Shown piece after piece: positions 36,869 to 49,658 of a stretch of 64,000 nucleotides of DNA (the first letter of the stretch is position 1; each line of letters starts with the position of its first letter). Below the pieces are notes generated by a model. The model worked only from the letters and a program-made list of their open reading frames with translations, did not search any database and had not been told where the DNA came from. This DNA comes from Phalacrocorax aristotelis (Eukaryota; Chordata; Aves; Suliformes; Phalacrocoracidae). The position numbers and the translations under genes were made by a program. The DNA lies in contig NC_134311.1 in the NCBI RefSeq assembly GCF_949628215.1, positions 77,618,090-77,682,089 of the forward strand, read 5' to 3'.

Positions 36869-38820
36869 CAGCCAGACATCTTTCTTTGCTTATTTTATGA
36901 TTTGAGGAAAGTGGTTGGCAGTCAGAGCAGGAAGTTCAATTTTCACATGAGGCATTTTTTACTGTAAAATGTATTGCACAGGAGACAGAATGCAATATAT
37001 TACCTGAAACTGGAAAAGCCTTGACAGAAAAGTTCCCAGACTTGCAAAACACTTACGCGTCTGTTATGCATTTGCAGATCAACCTCAGCAAAACATTGCA
37101 AAATTAAGCACCTGCACAATCAAGGCCTAAGTAGCAGATATAAATGTTTAGTTAAAGGATTTACAAATCTTGAATTTCAGGACATAAGATGAGCTTCTTA
37201 GGAGGGAGATATGAATCATATCCATGCAACAGCACTTTCAGACACTGTAATTGTTGTTCCTAGTAGAAAAATGTTTCTTAATTAGAGGCAGATGTTGAAA
37301 ATTTTGAGTTATATGAAAATGTCAAAAGCCAAGTCTTTCAAAGAAAATAATAGCTTACTTGTTGGACTCTATCATTTTAGAAATAAAGAAATACAGAAAT
37401 TATAAAATTACACTTAAAATTAGTATTTCTTTTCTGCATTCAGGAATTTTTGTTGCTTTCAGCTAGGCTGAAGTCAAAAGTGTAAGATTAAATATAGTTT
37501 TGTGATAGCTGGGAATCCTCTTCTGGAAACATTAGCCTTATAACCAACTGAACAACTGAAACAGACACTCACAAAAAGCAATTTCTCTCTAATACTTGCT
37601 CTTTTACCACGTTAAATCTGTGCCATGTGCTCTCTTTTGCAAGATGAAAAAATATATCTTTCTTTTTTTACCATTATTAAAAATTTCTCCCACATGGTCT
37701 TTATAGACCTGGCCACTTCTGTTTGGCTGCAGTGAAGTGCTGCAGCCCTGGAGCAGTCCTCCTGGAAGACACTGGGTTTTTCTATCTTACCTGTCTTTTA
37801 CCAGTAAATACCCTTAACTCTGCTATTTTCCTTCACTATTCCCCAAGGAAATAACCCATTAGTCTTTAGAGTTCTTTAAATCTGTTTAACACAATATCAG
37901 AGAATCACTTTTAGGGTCCTGTTGAGGTCATTTGTAATGCAATCAAGCCACATTGTGATGTCATTCTTTTGGTAGCATGACATCCTTATGTGTCAGTAGC
38001 TGTTAAACTACGGCCTAATGCAAACGTCATGGTTTATCCCACAGAGCAGCGCTGAAACCCATTTCACAGAGTTGAGATGTACACATACAGCAGTGCTTCC
38101 CACCGAAGGGCCGTGTCTTCCCTTCCACCTGCACTGACAGAACAGCCGCCTCTCCTTCCTGCTCCTACCCATTAGCGGATGTACGGCCATCCCCAAATTT
38201 GATCGATCACCCATTCTGCCTGCCAAAAGCGTCCAGCCCAGCTGCAGTGAGAAGGACTACCCGCTTGCCTAGTCTGGGTTGCAGCCCTCTAGTTCAATTA
38301 GAGAGACGTCTTCTCTGTAGAGAGTGGGAGAGGCCAGGGGGACGTTAGAGGAAAACCCAGCAAACAGGGAGGCAGTGGAGTTTCTGGGGCTGCTGAGAAG
38401 ATCAGGGAGCAGACACATAGTCAAGTCTAGGGTGGCTGCAGGAAACTTTCCAATGGGTTTGTTTCCAGTCCAGCTTGTCGCAGTCCGAGAACCTGCAACT
38501 GCTTTGAAACACCACAGGAGAATACCTGCTTTACACAGATCCTGCAAATATGGAAGTGTTGTGTTCCATCCCAGTAAACTGGAGCTGCGTTTATGGGAAA
38601 ACCTTGTTTTTTTCCATGGTATAGTAAAACATAGCAGGAAAGACTCAAAACCTTTGGGAGGATGGTTTCATCTTGTTCAAGGAAAGACAAAGGCAATTCC
38701 ACCTCCAGGGTCTGGTGGCTTTGTCATCCAAGTTCATTCTCACTCTGTTGGGGTTGTTAGAAGACTCAGTTACCCAGTTATTTTGACTGCCTGAGGAAAC
38801 CTGTTATTGCCAGAGCCTGA

Positions 38821-38867
38821 GAGTTATCCAAGTTATCCATGAATTATCCTTATGTTATCCATCATGA
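38821..38867. repeat. GTTATCCA repeat cluster
   Basis: The octamer GTTATCCA occurs three times (38823, 38832, 38854), with a near copy (ATTATCCT) at 38843. It is a short decayed tandem repeat. Confidence 0.75.
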
Positions 38868-40322
38868 ATCTGTTTATTAAGACCATAGGAGCAGTGTTCA
38901 AGGAATCTGGATAGAGAAATGACCTAGATGGCCGCTCTAGGGAGGCGGGTCTTTGAAAGAACCTCTGGGAATGTGTGAGGTAGGGAAAAATGATTGTTTT
39001 AGTGTTGAAAGGAAAAAAATATTAACTTAAATAACAGATTAAATATTCCTCTTTGAATTCTGGAGATGCATCCTGGCTAATTAGTGATAATTACTGAACA
39101 ATTTTTAGCCTGGTTTCTTCAGGAAATGAGGCTTGGATGATCATTCTGTCTGTCAGTCCCACCTAATAATTGCTGGATCCATTCATCAGCTGCAGATCTG
39201 ACAGAGGAGTGATGCTGTCAGAGCAGCCCAGCCCTCACAGCATCCTTGAAAGAAGTGGCCAAGTGGTGGAAGGTGCCCCATTAATACTCCCCCAAAGAGA
39301 AAGAATTCAACAGATTTAACATTCAGAATTAAAAGAATTATTAAAAATTTAAAAATTATATGGGAGAACCAGAAATATGCTAAACCCAGGACAGCAAAGA
39401 GGCCGTTTCTCAGTCAAGAGGATTGTGCAGATTCCCTGATGACGGTTGTATTCAGTATTGAGCATTATTTAACCCTGTGTGCAGAAGACAAAAACTTTGA
39501 TGACTGGAATTCATGAGTTCTGATACTCAAATTAGTCCTTATTCTTCTTAGACCATGCGATATTTTCATAGGTATGTTATACCACAGATTACCTGTGACT
39601 GACATAAAAGCAGGGCTTTGTGTATCTCAGTCACATTTAATTCCACCATGCTTTCCTAAATTTACACAAACCATGGAAGGAAGACATTTCTGACAATTTA
39701 TTTATTTTACTTATCTTTCCTTGTCAAAAAAAAAAAACAACAAAAAACATCCTTTAGCAACCTCTAGGTAATACAAAGGGATTCAATGCTTTGATTTAAT
39801 GACAAGATCCTGCACCTTCTACTGGCAACAATTTTCTAACTTGAGTCCTGGTATTGCCCTGGCTGTTAAATGTTGCACGCACTAAATTAAATCATTAAGG
39901 AGCATGGGATAGTGGGTAAAACCAACACTGTGGAAAGTTGGTTCGTTGATTAATGTCTTTTGTGCCTAATTTTTGAGGTCTCCATTAATTGAAATTAATT
40001 TCCTCTCCTGCAGGAACATGTCTTACATATTCCTTCACCCCTAGAGCAGATATAATAAGATTTCTTCACAGGAGAGTGTGAAGCACCTCTTGTTTCGCTT
40101 TTTGGAGAGCTCCATGCAGACAAATTCTTTCATAGCATTTCCCAAACACTTTTGAAAGGTTCCAGACCAAGAAGAAAAAACATTAGCTTTTCATTGAATT
40201 AATCTGCAACTTGCTCTGAGCTGCAACAGCACTGAGCAACTTCAGAGGCTGCTTTTTCAGGAAAACGAACGTCCCTTCTCTCATGAATATAGATTCATAT
40301 ATTTATTTTTATTATCTCTCAC

Positions 40323-41057
40323 TATAGAATCATAGAATTGTTAAAGTTGGAAAAGACCATTAAGATCATCAAGTCCAACCGCCAACCTGTCACTGCCGAG
40401 TCCACCACTAAAACATATCCTCAAGCACATCTACCCTTCTTTTAAATACCTCCAGGGACGGTGACTCCCCCACCTCTCTGGGCAGCCTGTGCCAGGGCCT
40501 GACCCCTCTGGCAGGGAAGACATTTCCCCTCATCTCCAACCTAAACCTCCCCTGGCGCAGCTTGAGGCCGTTCCCTCTCGTCCTGTCCCTGGTGACTTGG
40601 GAGCAGAGACCAGCCCCCCCCTCACTCCAGCCCCTCTCAGGCAGCTGCAGAGAGCGAGAAGGGCTCCCCTCAGCCCCCTCTTCTCCAGGCTAAACCCCCC
40701 CAGCCCCCTCAGCCGCCCCCCAGCACACTTGTGCTCCAGACCCTGCCCCAGCCCCGCTGCCCTTCTCTGGACACGCTCCAGCCCCTCAAGGCCCTTCTTG
40801 TCCCGAGGGGCCCAAACCTGAGCCCAGCGTTCGAAGTGGGGCCTCCCCAGGGCCGAGCACAGGGGCCCCATCCCTGCCCGGCTCCTGCTGGCCACACCAG
40901 TGCTGACACAAGCCCGGGGGCTGGTGGCCTCCTTGGGCACCCGGGCACTGCTGGCTCATGCCCAGCCGGCTGTCAGCCAGCACCCCCAGGGCCTTCTCCG
41001 CCGGGCACTTCCCAGCCCCTCTGCCCCAGGCCTGGGGCGTTGCCCAGGTTGTTATGA
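40323..41057 (-). mobile_element. CR1 LINE fragment (copy 4), GC-rich
   Basis: A 735 bp minus-strand CR1 whose 3' end is at 40323 (plus strand ATAGAATCATAGAATTG, then AAAGTTGGAAAAGACC and ATCAAGTCCAACC). It covers the 3' UTR and the end of ORF2, is truncated near 41057, and is far more GC-rich than its surroundings. The 3' end matches the fragments at 59622 and 63071, which makes these three one subfamily, different from copies 1 and 2. Confidence 0.95.
40445..41057 (-). pseudogene. CR1 ORF2 C-terminal remnant (copy 4)
   Basis: The minus strand reads ALGVLADSRLGMSQQ, then GRPHFERWAQVWAPRDKKG, LERVQRRAAGLGQGLEH and [12 protein letters not shown], with frame changes between pieces (a frame from 41109 passes to one from 40940). 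This is the post-RT C-terminal part of CR1 ORF2, equivalent to HLECCIQF...VQQRATKM in copy 2. It has no catalytic domain and cannot function. Confidence 0.85.
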
Positions 41058-41839
41058 CCGAAGTGCAGTACACACAAACACACACACATGTGCGCATTTT
41101 CTTCTCCACTCAGATTAACCAGAACTACTCAAATCCACAGGATGCTTCAGGAAAATCATGCATACACTTCCCACAGTATTTTGCAAATAACTTTAGTGTT
41201 AAAAGCTTGTCTCACACAAGCTTAGCAGGATAATTGGCCAGTAGGTCTTCATACTTCTTTCCTGTTTTCTAAAGCACTATACAGAAAATAGTACCTGCAA
41301 TATATCAGACAAGGCCATATTGGATGAAGTGATCTGAGGCTACATAAAGGAGTTTGGTGGCATGCCACTTTCTAACAGAAAAAGGAAAGAACTCATGCTT
41401 TTAAGAGTGACTCTAATAGTCACAGGAATGATGTCCCTAAGGAGCAGTTTGGTCACAAAACTGCTGCACTGCTCAATCCTTCTACCCACGCAGTCCATGG
41501 TCCTACAAGATCACACCAGATCCATTACTGTTGATTTGCTTAAACTACCTACACTATGTCTCCAAACTATGTGCAAAAGATGGAACTATGTGATAATTTC
41601 TGTATCTGTAGGAACAGTTTGAACTCTCTTATTTACAAGTGTCTTATTTATGTAAATTGCTTACAAATAATGTCTGTGAATTAGTCTGGGCACAGCAGGG
41701 GCTAATTAAATGGGGATATCTCTGGGGCCATCTAAAATCCCCACTTGGTGAGCTGCTACACCAATTAGTCAAATATTTTGTTGCGAAGGTGGCTAAAAGC
41801 TCAGTCAAACACTTTGTCCCAGTCAGTCCATCATAACAA
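41058..41839. other. Spacer between CR1 copies 4 and 5
   Basis: A short (CA)n microsatellite lies at about 41070-41092, immediately outside the truncated end of copy 4. The rest is unique, with one unremarkable open frame (41362-41622, plus, 86 codons). Confidence 0.6.
41070..41092. repeat. (CA)n microsatellite
   Basis: ACACACAAACACACACACAT followed by GTGCGC. Confidence 0.85.
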
Positions 41840-42184
41840 CCTTCCAACACCTGAAGGGGTCCTGCAGGAAGGCCGGAGAGGGACATTTTACAAGGGCATG
41901 TAGTGATAGGACAAGGGGTAATGGCTTTAAACTAAAGAGGGTAGAATTAGGTTAGATATAAGGAAGAAATTCTTCACTCTGAGGGAGATGAGGCACTAGA
42001 ATAGGTTGCCCAAAGAAGTTGTAGATGTCCCTTCCCTGGCAGTGTTCAAGGCCAGGTTGGATATGGTTTTGAGCAGCCTGGTCTAGTGGAAGGTGTCCCT
42101 GCCCATGGCAGGGGGGCTGGAACTAGATGACCTTTAAAGGTCCCTTCCAGCCCAAACCATTCTATGATTTTAGGATTCTATGAT
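41840..42184 (+). mobile_element. CR1 LINE fragment, 3' end (copy 5)
   Basis: A 345 bp plus-strand CR1. It runs from ACACCTGAAGGGGTCCTGCA, through ATAGGACAAGGGGTAATGGC and TAAGGAAGAAATTCTTCACT, to TGGAACTAGATGACC and TTTAAAGGTCCCTTCCAGCC. It ends in the tail TTCTATGATTTTAGGATTCT. The coding sense of the ORF2 C-terminus is interrupted by several stop codons. Its tail and 3' UTR differ from copies 1-4. It is in opposite orientation to copy 4, about 0.8 kb away. Confidence 0.95.
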
Positions 42185-42346
42185 CTCAAACCAGTCCTTC
42201 GTCTCACCTATTCAAAGATAAGCAAGGGAGCTCCAGACCAGGCAGGGAATTCATGACAAAGCACATTTGGTGTGCCCTGAGGCACACCCCTGATACCCAG
42301 TTGTACCATAGTTATAACTATAGGGCAACACAAGACCTCTTCTGTA

Positions 42347-42377
42347 TTTTTTTGTTTTTCTTTTTTTTTTTTTTTTT
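42347..42377. repeat. Poly(T) tract
   Basis: T-run interrupted by one G and one C, ending in seventeen or more uninterrupted Ts. Confidence 0.9.
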
Positions 42378-43251
42378 ATGCAGCTGTTCTCCCTAAGTTC
42401 ACCAGGCAATGGACAGCAACAGCAAAATCAGGACTAACTTTTGCAGTGTATTTGCTTCCTATTCAGGCTACATTTCTGAGGAGAGTGTTGTCTTTTAGGT
42501 ATACAAGAGGAAATTTCAGCAATCTTATTCTCTAACAGCTAACAAATTAACCAGACTCATGAATGCCAGACAGGCAGTGGGAAACTTTTGTTCAGGTGCT
42601 GAGCAGCTTCTCTCATACTTGTGCTAGAACAACATATCCTTTGCCACTTCTGTGTCTAGACCAAAAGATTGTTATGTTACTAGAGGAAGTGTTTGTGGTA
42701 AGTCAAGTCATTCTTTCAAAGTCTTGGGAAGTCTTGATAACAAGGTTTCCAACGTCAGATAGTAAAATATCTCCTTACACCTGAAATTTTATACTGATGC
42801 CCTGATGGTTTTGCCTCCAGGGAAATTAAGTTTAGGCACAGAGCGACATGTTACGTGAAGGAAGATGCAAGACTTCCCAAGGCGATCTAGTCCCTCTCTA
42901 TCCACAGTCCTAACGAGGAGTTGCCACAACCACTTGCATTTGTGAAAGTTTCTTTTTGACTCTATATTTTTATTGTTTTAATTTTCAACAAGTAGGTTAA
43001 ACAAAAGGTCACATAACTGTTGCTGGTATGCCCTGGTGGTCTCCACAGAGGTACAGATTGGAGCAGAAAGTACCTGCAGAGGTGTGTATGACTGAATAGC
43101 TGTGTGTGCTTAGACTCAAAAAACCCTGAGGGAAGCGCAACATAGTGCAGGCTGTGCATGAACTGTTGCATGTTATACTACTGACTCTGAAGCCATTAAT
43201 CTATTATCTATTCTCCCTAACAGAAGGAGGCCGTATGGTTACGTTTTAATT

Positions 43252-43267
43252 AAAAAAAAAAAAAAAA
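43252..43267. repeat. Poly(A) tract
   Basis: Sixteen uninterrupted As. Confidence 0.9.
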
Positions 43268-43604
43268 GTTTTTCTTAATTCATCAGAATTGCAGTCTTCT
43301 TCAGGAAGAGGAAGGCAGTGGTACAGGTCCTCCTGCTCCCAAGAGGCAGAGAGGGCTTGTTAAAGAAGGCCTGAATCTCAAGTGGCTTCTCAAAGATTTG
43401 TGCGAAAAAAGGATACTCCCTGCTGTTCTCTGAGGACTGTAAGAGCAACACAACAAAAATTGCTCTGAGTGCAGGAGCTATTCTAAAGGGAGTAAATAAG
43501 CATCTTCTGCAGCATACATGTTATAAACAGCAGCTCCAAAGGAAACAACCTCCACTTCAGAGCTCTCTCAGCTGTTTATTTCCTTTGCCTACCGAACTGA
43601 ATGA

Positions 43605-43621
43605 TCTCACTTGAAGTGAGA
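43605..43621. repeat. 8 bp inverted repeat with 1 nt spacer
   Basis: TCTCACTT, one G, then AAGTGAGA: an almost perfect palindrome. Confidence 0.85.
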
Positions 43622-46600
43622 AGACAGCTGCATTCCTGTTTTTCTTGGGAGCCTCTGTAGTTAGTAGATGTGGAAACAGAATAGCAAATAGAAAGAAATG
43701 TGTTTGTTCTAATTTTTTTGAGGTGCTTGTAGGGATTTCATGACTGCTGGCTCTTGCTCTAATTGATAGCTCTTCTCCAGCTTAATGACGATAGCTGCGT
43801 GTCTCCTTTTTTATAGACAGAAGATGTAGGCAGAGGGAAGATACCCATAGAGTAGTATCCACATAACAGGTAAATACAGCAAGGTGCCAAATGCAGGTCC
43901 CCCAGGGGCCTCTGCTATAAAGTGTCCATCCTTCTTTAGAGTCAAAAATAATATGGCAGTCCCTGAAGTAAAAACTGTTAAAATAGTCAATAAGAATTTT
44001 GCTGGAGGCTGAGCAGAAAATAAAACCCTGCTGGTGCCAGAGTCCCAGCCATGCAGCTGAGATAAATAGCAGGTGGATTCAGCAAACTGTGGACTGAGAC
44101 CTTTAAATCTCAAGGAGTCTTTGGTTAAAAATAGTCTGAGATTTGTTTGTTTTAGGGCAGATGAAGTCCTGAAGATTTTGTTCCTTGGAATTAAGTATCC
44201 CTGCATGCATGTTATATTGGTACTACAGGAGGCTAAATGAGAAGTAAAGGAAACAGACATTTACCTAAACACTGAAATAAAATAGAGCTTTACCAGAAAA
44301 CTGCAGGCAGTTGATTGAATTTAACTTATCAGCATGTTTTAGCAAGGCCTATTTGAATCACTATACACATTTCATTTGTACCAATGTCTCATACGGAGAT
44401 AATACTTGTATTGATGCTTTGCATAGAAAGAAAGATTTTTAATTTTGAAAAAAATATGTTTCCTTGGGGAAGATTAAAAAACAACTTGGAAATGATTTGT
44501 GGAAGATATTGTCACAGCCTGGATGTATTGATACTATTTTACCTAACATTTTCAGCTGAAAAATCACTAGGAAGTGAAACACTGAAGTGCTCTCTCATGG
44601 GTGGCTCCCAGAAAAGCACACTCTTTTTCTGTTACAGTGTGGGACTCTGTGTTTTTAGGGTTCATATTTCAGCAAAGGATTTTGGTGATAGAGGTGGAAC
44701 TGCAAGATGAAGAAAGCCACAGTGAAGTTGCCTGAAGTCAGAGATGCAATAACTTTGTATTCTTACATTTCAGCTATTTCCTAGCTGCAAGACTTATATT
44801 AAGCTCTATGAATTCAGACACAGAGCAGCCAGAAGGCTTGCATGAAAAATAGCAAGACAGGTAGATAAAACTCTGTCACAGTAAGAGCAGAGCAAATTGT
44901 TTAAAGCAGGCTCCTCTTCTTCAAATAACAATGTTTCCACAGAGAAAAAAGCTGAGCATTGGGAGATGTATGAAGTATTTTTCTTGCAGGGGCAGTGATT
45001 TCAGGATGATCCCTCATTGTAGGACTGGTGTTGCTGGGAAGCAGGAGGAGGTATTTAATGTCTCCTTGCCATGCCGACTGATCCCACAATGAGCATTTGT
45101 TTTATACAGAATAAAGGAGTCTGGCTCACAGGAGGTATATGAGTGTCAGCATGGTACATTTCTTCCAGTTTTGAGCTGCCACTCTGCCTGCTGGTATTCT
45201 ATAAAATTGAAAAACCTGTGATTTCCTCTGCTTCCTGCAACTTTGTCCCCAAGGTCTCTCGCTGCCACTGCATTCGGCCAAGAAAAATGGGCATGGAAGA
45301 AACAGATGTATGTGTTTTGTTTCTTTTCCCTGGCATCAGCTGGCTCCTGTGTATGGAGGTACCATGACTGGGTTTCCGATCTCAGTCAGCATGACTTGGC
45401 TTTTCCTACTCCATCCAGTGCAATGCTTACACCTGCTGTTAACCTGACTGTGGTGGATTCGGACAAGATTAAGGCCATGACAATCCAGTAGCCCAGAGTA
45501 TGCAGCCCTTATATGCACAAAACCTAAAGGACTGCAAATCCGTACTGAAAACTGTCCCCAAGCCCTTGCCTCTGGAGGACATCTTGTATCTTGTCATGGG
45601 TTGGCACCCTCATCTCATTGTTAGGCTGGACCTGAGAGGAGCCATGTGAACTATCAGGCTGGTGTCTCTGCAGGAACTGAGGACTGGGCTCTCACTGCTG
45701 ACAGTGTGGATACATGGTATTGCTATGATGGGCTGCAAAGGGTCAAGGAGCTCAGGAAGGATTTAAGCTTTCTTTTCACATAGACAGGATCTAAAATCAC
45801 TGATGTCTGTGATGGGACCTAAGGGATCCCACCCAAGCCTGGGCTCAGGCAAGCATGATTCCACCTCTTTCTACTAGAGCAGATATTTCTCCCTGTCTCC
45901 TTTTTCACAGAGTATAAATGTGGTCACTGGTCGGCAGTCCTTCTGTCCCAACTTCTATAACAGCAGCAGGCAGCATTCTTCAAAAATGGCGTTAGCATCT
46001 GCCCTATCATCAGTCAGGAGGGATGATAAAAAGATATTGTCCACATATTTTTCTGTAGCCTAGACAGCATCAGATCCAGAAATGAGCCTAGTCTTTCATG
46101 TCGCATCCTGGAAGAGGGACCATCACAGCTGGTCCCTGATTATATTTGGTGAGGCTTTTTTCCAGGAAAGGAGGACCTCTGAGACACAGAGCTCTGCTGC
46201 AATGTATATGTCTTTCTATGTCCTTCCATCCAAACATTAATGTCCTAGCACCTTCATTGATGTGAAATACATGATCAGTATATGTTCTGCATATAAACCT
46301 ATCAGTTTTGATTCTTTTTTCACTATACTGGAAGAATCAGGAGAGGTTTTCATCTTGAATTCGAGTTTTCTCTGTATCTGTCTTGCAAAGTCAGTCATAT
46401 GTGATGTAAGTCAAATTTGTGCACAGGATCTTGGAGAGAAGTAGGGAATAAAATCAGGTTGATTTTCAGAGGTGACAGGTTCCCTTTAGCTGACAATAGA
46501 CTCCAAGGTAGATGAGGGCAAAAGTTCTGCCATAGCCAGAAATAAGCTATCTGAAGGTCAAATTTGCAAACTTCTGCATTCCCCAGTGTGCTAATCTTGA

Positions 46601-47851
46601 TTTCAGGTCTGTGGCCAGCTTGAAAGGATGTTGGTCTTGGCTTTCTTCTGGTCTTCTAAACAAGCTGCTGTGTGACTTCACTTCCTTTCCCTGTCCCTCT
46701 TTTTAATTTCCCATCTCTAAGAATACCAGACCATAGTGTTAATTAATCTTTTAAGATTTGTCTTCATACCCTAAAATGGACAGATCTGCAGAGGTTTGCA
46801 AGTCTAATCCTGCTGGAAGCATTCTCTGTTGGAGAAGCCTCTTCTTTTAATAATGACTGTGTGTATATGTGTAATTAGAGGATCAGATACACATGACAAC
46901 CACATGATTTTTCTTCTCAGCAGATAGTTTTTCACTGCAGATACTATATAGTTCACCATGTCTGCATCCTAATAGAAATGTCACTCACTATACCTTTCCT
47001 GCAGAAATGACAAACTACTGGACATATCTCTTCTGAGTCAGTAGATACTTGAAGCTAACGGCAAGTCATACTGCAAATTCTATATTTTTTTCCTGATTCC
47101 TTCTACGCATAGTACAGAACCTGAACTTGAACATTACCAAGCTGGCTTGTATATTAATACCTTGCCTTGATACTGTATTTGCTTAAATTACAGCAATGCA
47201 TACTTAAGGACTGTGCTTTATCACCAATTTCCTCATGTGGTAATAAGCAAATTACCATTGTTATAGAATAGAAAGACATAGTTTTTAAAATGAAATCTTG
47301 TGGGAAAAAATTATGGGCATTAAATGAACAATATGTTCTGTCACTCGGTGCTTCTTTCCCTAAAGAATAATTCCTTATATTAAAGACACTCAGTCTGGAG
47401 CTATGCATGATCAAGTAATCTCATCACAACTCTATTGTATCTGCTTGCCTTCTATCCTGTCCGCTTTTCATGCCATTAGTGTAAGCTTTTCCAGATGATA
47501 ATCCTTTTACCGCATTCTGATACTGTTGTGTCCATTTACATCTCTGCAAAATTAAGTCGTAGCAAACCATCTAGTATAAGATGTCATTAGTGTGATGTAA
47601 GTTCCTGGGAGGCTCAGTCCTGGGCAACAACTCACAGTATCATGAGTGTTAGAAAGTGCAAATGAATCCACTGAACCGCCCTGTCTTATTTAGTCTCTCA
47701 TACCTCACTGAACTATTGATCAGTTTTATACTGACAGGCCCTAGGGGCTCCTGTTTTGTGAGGATTTGTAATGTGTTATAGAAGATTCCTGTTCCCAGCA
47801 TCTGGTTTTACCTATATCGAGGGATCCCTGCACTCTCCCTCCCTCTCATTG

Positions 47852-47896
47852 TAATACGTAATAGAATGTAATCTAATTATGTAGCATTACGTATTA
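47852..47896. repeat. 11 bp perfect inverted repeat in AT-rich DNA
   Basis: TAATACGTAAT at 47852-47862 and ATTACGTATTA at 47886-47896 are exact reverse complements, separated by 23 nt. A run of ATTATGTA-type units continues to about 47930. Confidence 0.9.
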
Positions 47897-48391
47897 GGTA
47901 TTATTATGTATTATGTAATATTTCTATAACATACTTACAGTCCTGGAGCGGTTTAAGGGTCACACTACTTGGTTATATTAACACAGTGACAAACAGCCAT
48001 TACCTCCAAAGAGCATCTCCTTCAACTGGAATATCTCCCCGCTTTGCCTTTCTTCTTCCTTCCCATTCTTCATGGATTCATCCTCACATCTTCTCTGCTG
48101 GACAGTTGTCTTATTCTATCACTGAAAAAAAGTAAAAATCTAGTTTGGTTACATTTGTCCCCAGTCTTTCATCCTGGTGTTTGGTATCTTGCCTTTATGT
48201 AATTTCCCTAACTACTTTGGTAAAATTGTAGCCTAATGCTTGCTCTGTAGGTGCTTTGAGTTGTGAAAGAGCAATACAAATAATGTCCTGTAAAAGCTAA
48301 GTGCATTGTAATCCTGTTTTCATTTATGTCAAACTTTTGACTCTGGATCTCTGACTTTAGAAACATTTGTTGCAGGTGTATAAATATAATT

Positions 48392-48427
48392 AAAAAAACA
48401 AAACAAAACAAAACAAAAAAAAACAAG
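48392..48427. repeat. (AAAAC)n microsatellite
   Basis: About five AAAAC units with flanking A-runs. Confidence 0.9.
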
Positions 48428-49616
48428 GAAAATTTATGTCACATTCAGGTCACGAGAACATAAGCTCCAGAAAACTAGCAAGATTATTGTTTCAGCTTCC
48501 CCACCTTTACCCGATCTTTGAAGTCTGACTGTGTTTATCTCTAGAGGCAGATATTAGAGCATCAAGTGCCCACATCGATCTGATGACTATGTAGCCTTAA
48601 CAAACCATTTGGGAAATTCAAATAGGAATTCAGAGGAGATCTTGGTGCAGTGATACTTCTGAGTTCTCAGAAATAATAAAAATGTAGCCAGAACGGTTTA
48701 AGAGCTTACCAGGAGTGTTTTGGAGGTGATATTTTTCATGAGATGAATTAGAAAACAGTAGACCATGCTCACATCTCTCATGCTTATTTCATATCCTGTT
48801 GTGAAAAGTTTTTGCTATGAAGTCACAAGGGACTGGCAGCAAGACACGTCCCTCAAATATAAAGTAGTTTCTTCTCCTTTTTGACAGGCGTGAGAAGCCT
48901 CCCTACCTGTAGCTGACTTATTTTTGCCCCATATCTGGAATCCTTCATCTTCTATTTGCCCTTTGACTGTAATTTGTGCTAATCTCAGAGCATCTGAAGC
49001 AGTGCTGAACTTTTTCCTAGTTGGTTTGTTGGGCTTTTTTTGTAGGGTGGTGGTAGGAGGTTAAGACCTATTTTTCATGGTAGGAAAGCAAGGTACATGA
49101 GCTCTTATCTCCTATCAGAGATATAAGCCCTCATAAATTATTCCTGAGTACACAAGCTTTGTAAAATTTTAACCTCTTTGAAATGAGTTTCCTCCTTTCT
49201 CACAATAAAGAAGGGACTTAGGGTTGCCAAGGTAGAACTTCAACTTCTACCTGAGATCAGGTGGATCAAGATATAGAAAATGAGGGCTAAATTCCCAGCT
49301 GGTGTAAGTTAACCTGGGTGTATACGCTGCAGGAGGGGTGTGCTCTTTCACTCCCACTGAAAATCGAGTCCAGTTGTAGTTAAGTACTGTGGCATTGTGA
49401 AAAACACTTATCAATTTACTTTATGAGCACAGAGGATTTTCCCAAAGCAAGAACAACCTCTGGCCTATTAACATCCATTCTCTTATCTGATTGTTCAAAC
49501 AGAACAAGATGTTAACATGAGCATTGTGCAATTTGATAGGAAAGTATTTGAGACCCATTGTTTATGTGATGCGTTTTGCACTCAGTTGCAAAACTTCATT
49601 TATTTTGTATCTGTAA

Positions 49617-49618
49617 CA

Positions 49619-49650
<32 letters not shown>

Positions 49651-49658
49651 AGAAGAAA
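49617..49658. repeat. Long poly(A) tract with guanine interruptions
   Basis: About 19 As, one G, about 13 As, then AGAAGAAA. It is the longest A-tract in the window. CR1 elements do not end in poly(A), so it is either a simple repeat or the tail of a poly(A)-primed retrocopy; no parent transcript is recognised upstream. Confidence 0.85.

Larger units (their letters stand above)
32699..40322. other. Unique AT-rich DNA, no gene supported
   Basis: About 7.6 kb. It holds short A/T-rich and TTTTTG-type tracts near 36391-36420, 36769-36797 and 36839-36868, an A-run at about 39726-39749, a hairpin at 35143-35169 and a GTTATCCA cluster at 38821-38867. A patch at 38000-38800 has open frames on both strands, the longest about 156 codons (38324-38794, plus); none resembles a known protein. 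Confidence 0.55.

Noticed and set aside
38324-38794. 156-codon plus-strand frame
   Set aside because: Overlaps frames on the minus strand in a GC-richer patch. No recognised motif.
43811-44260. 149-codon minus-strand frame with two hydrophobic segments near the C-terminus
   Set aside because: With about 6% stop codons per codon in this base composition, a frame this long is expected roughly once in two windows of this size. No homology is recognised.
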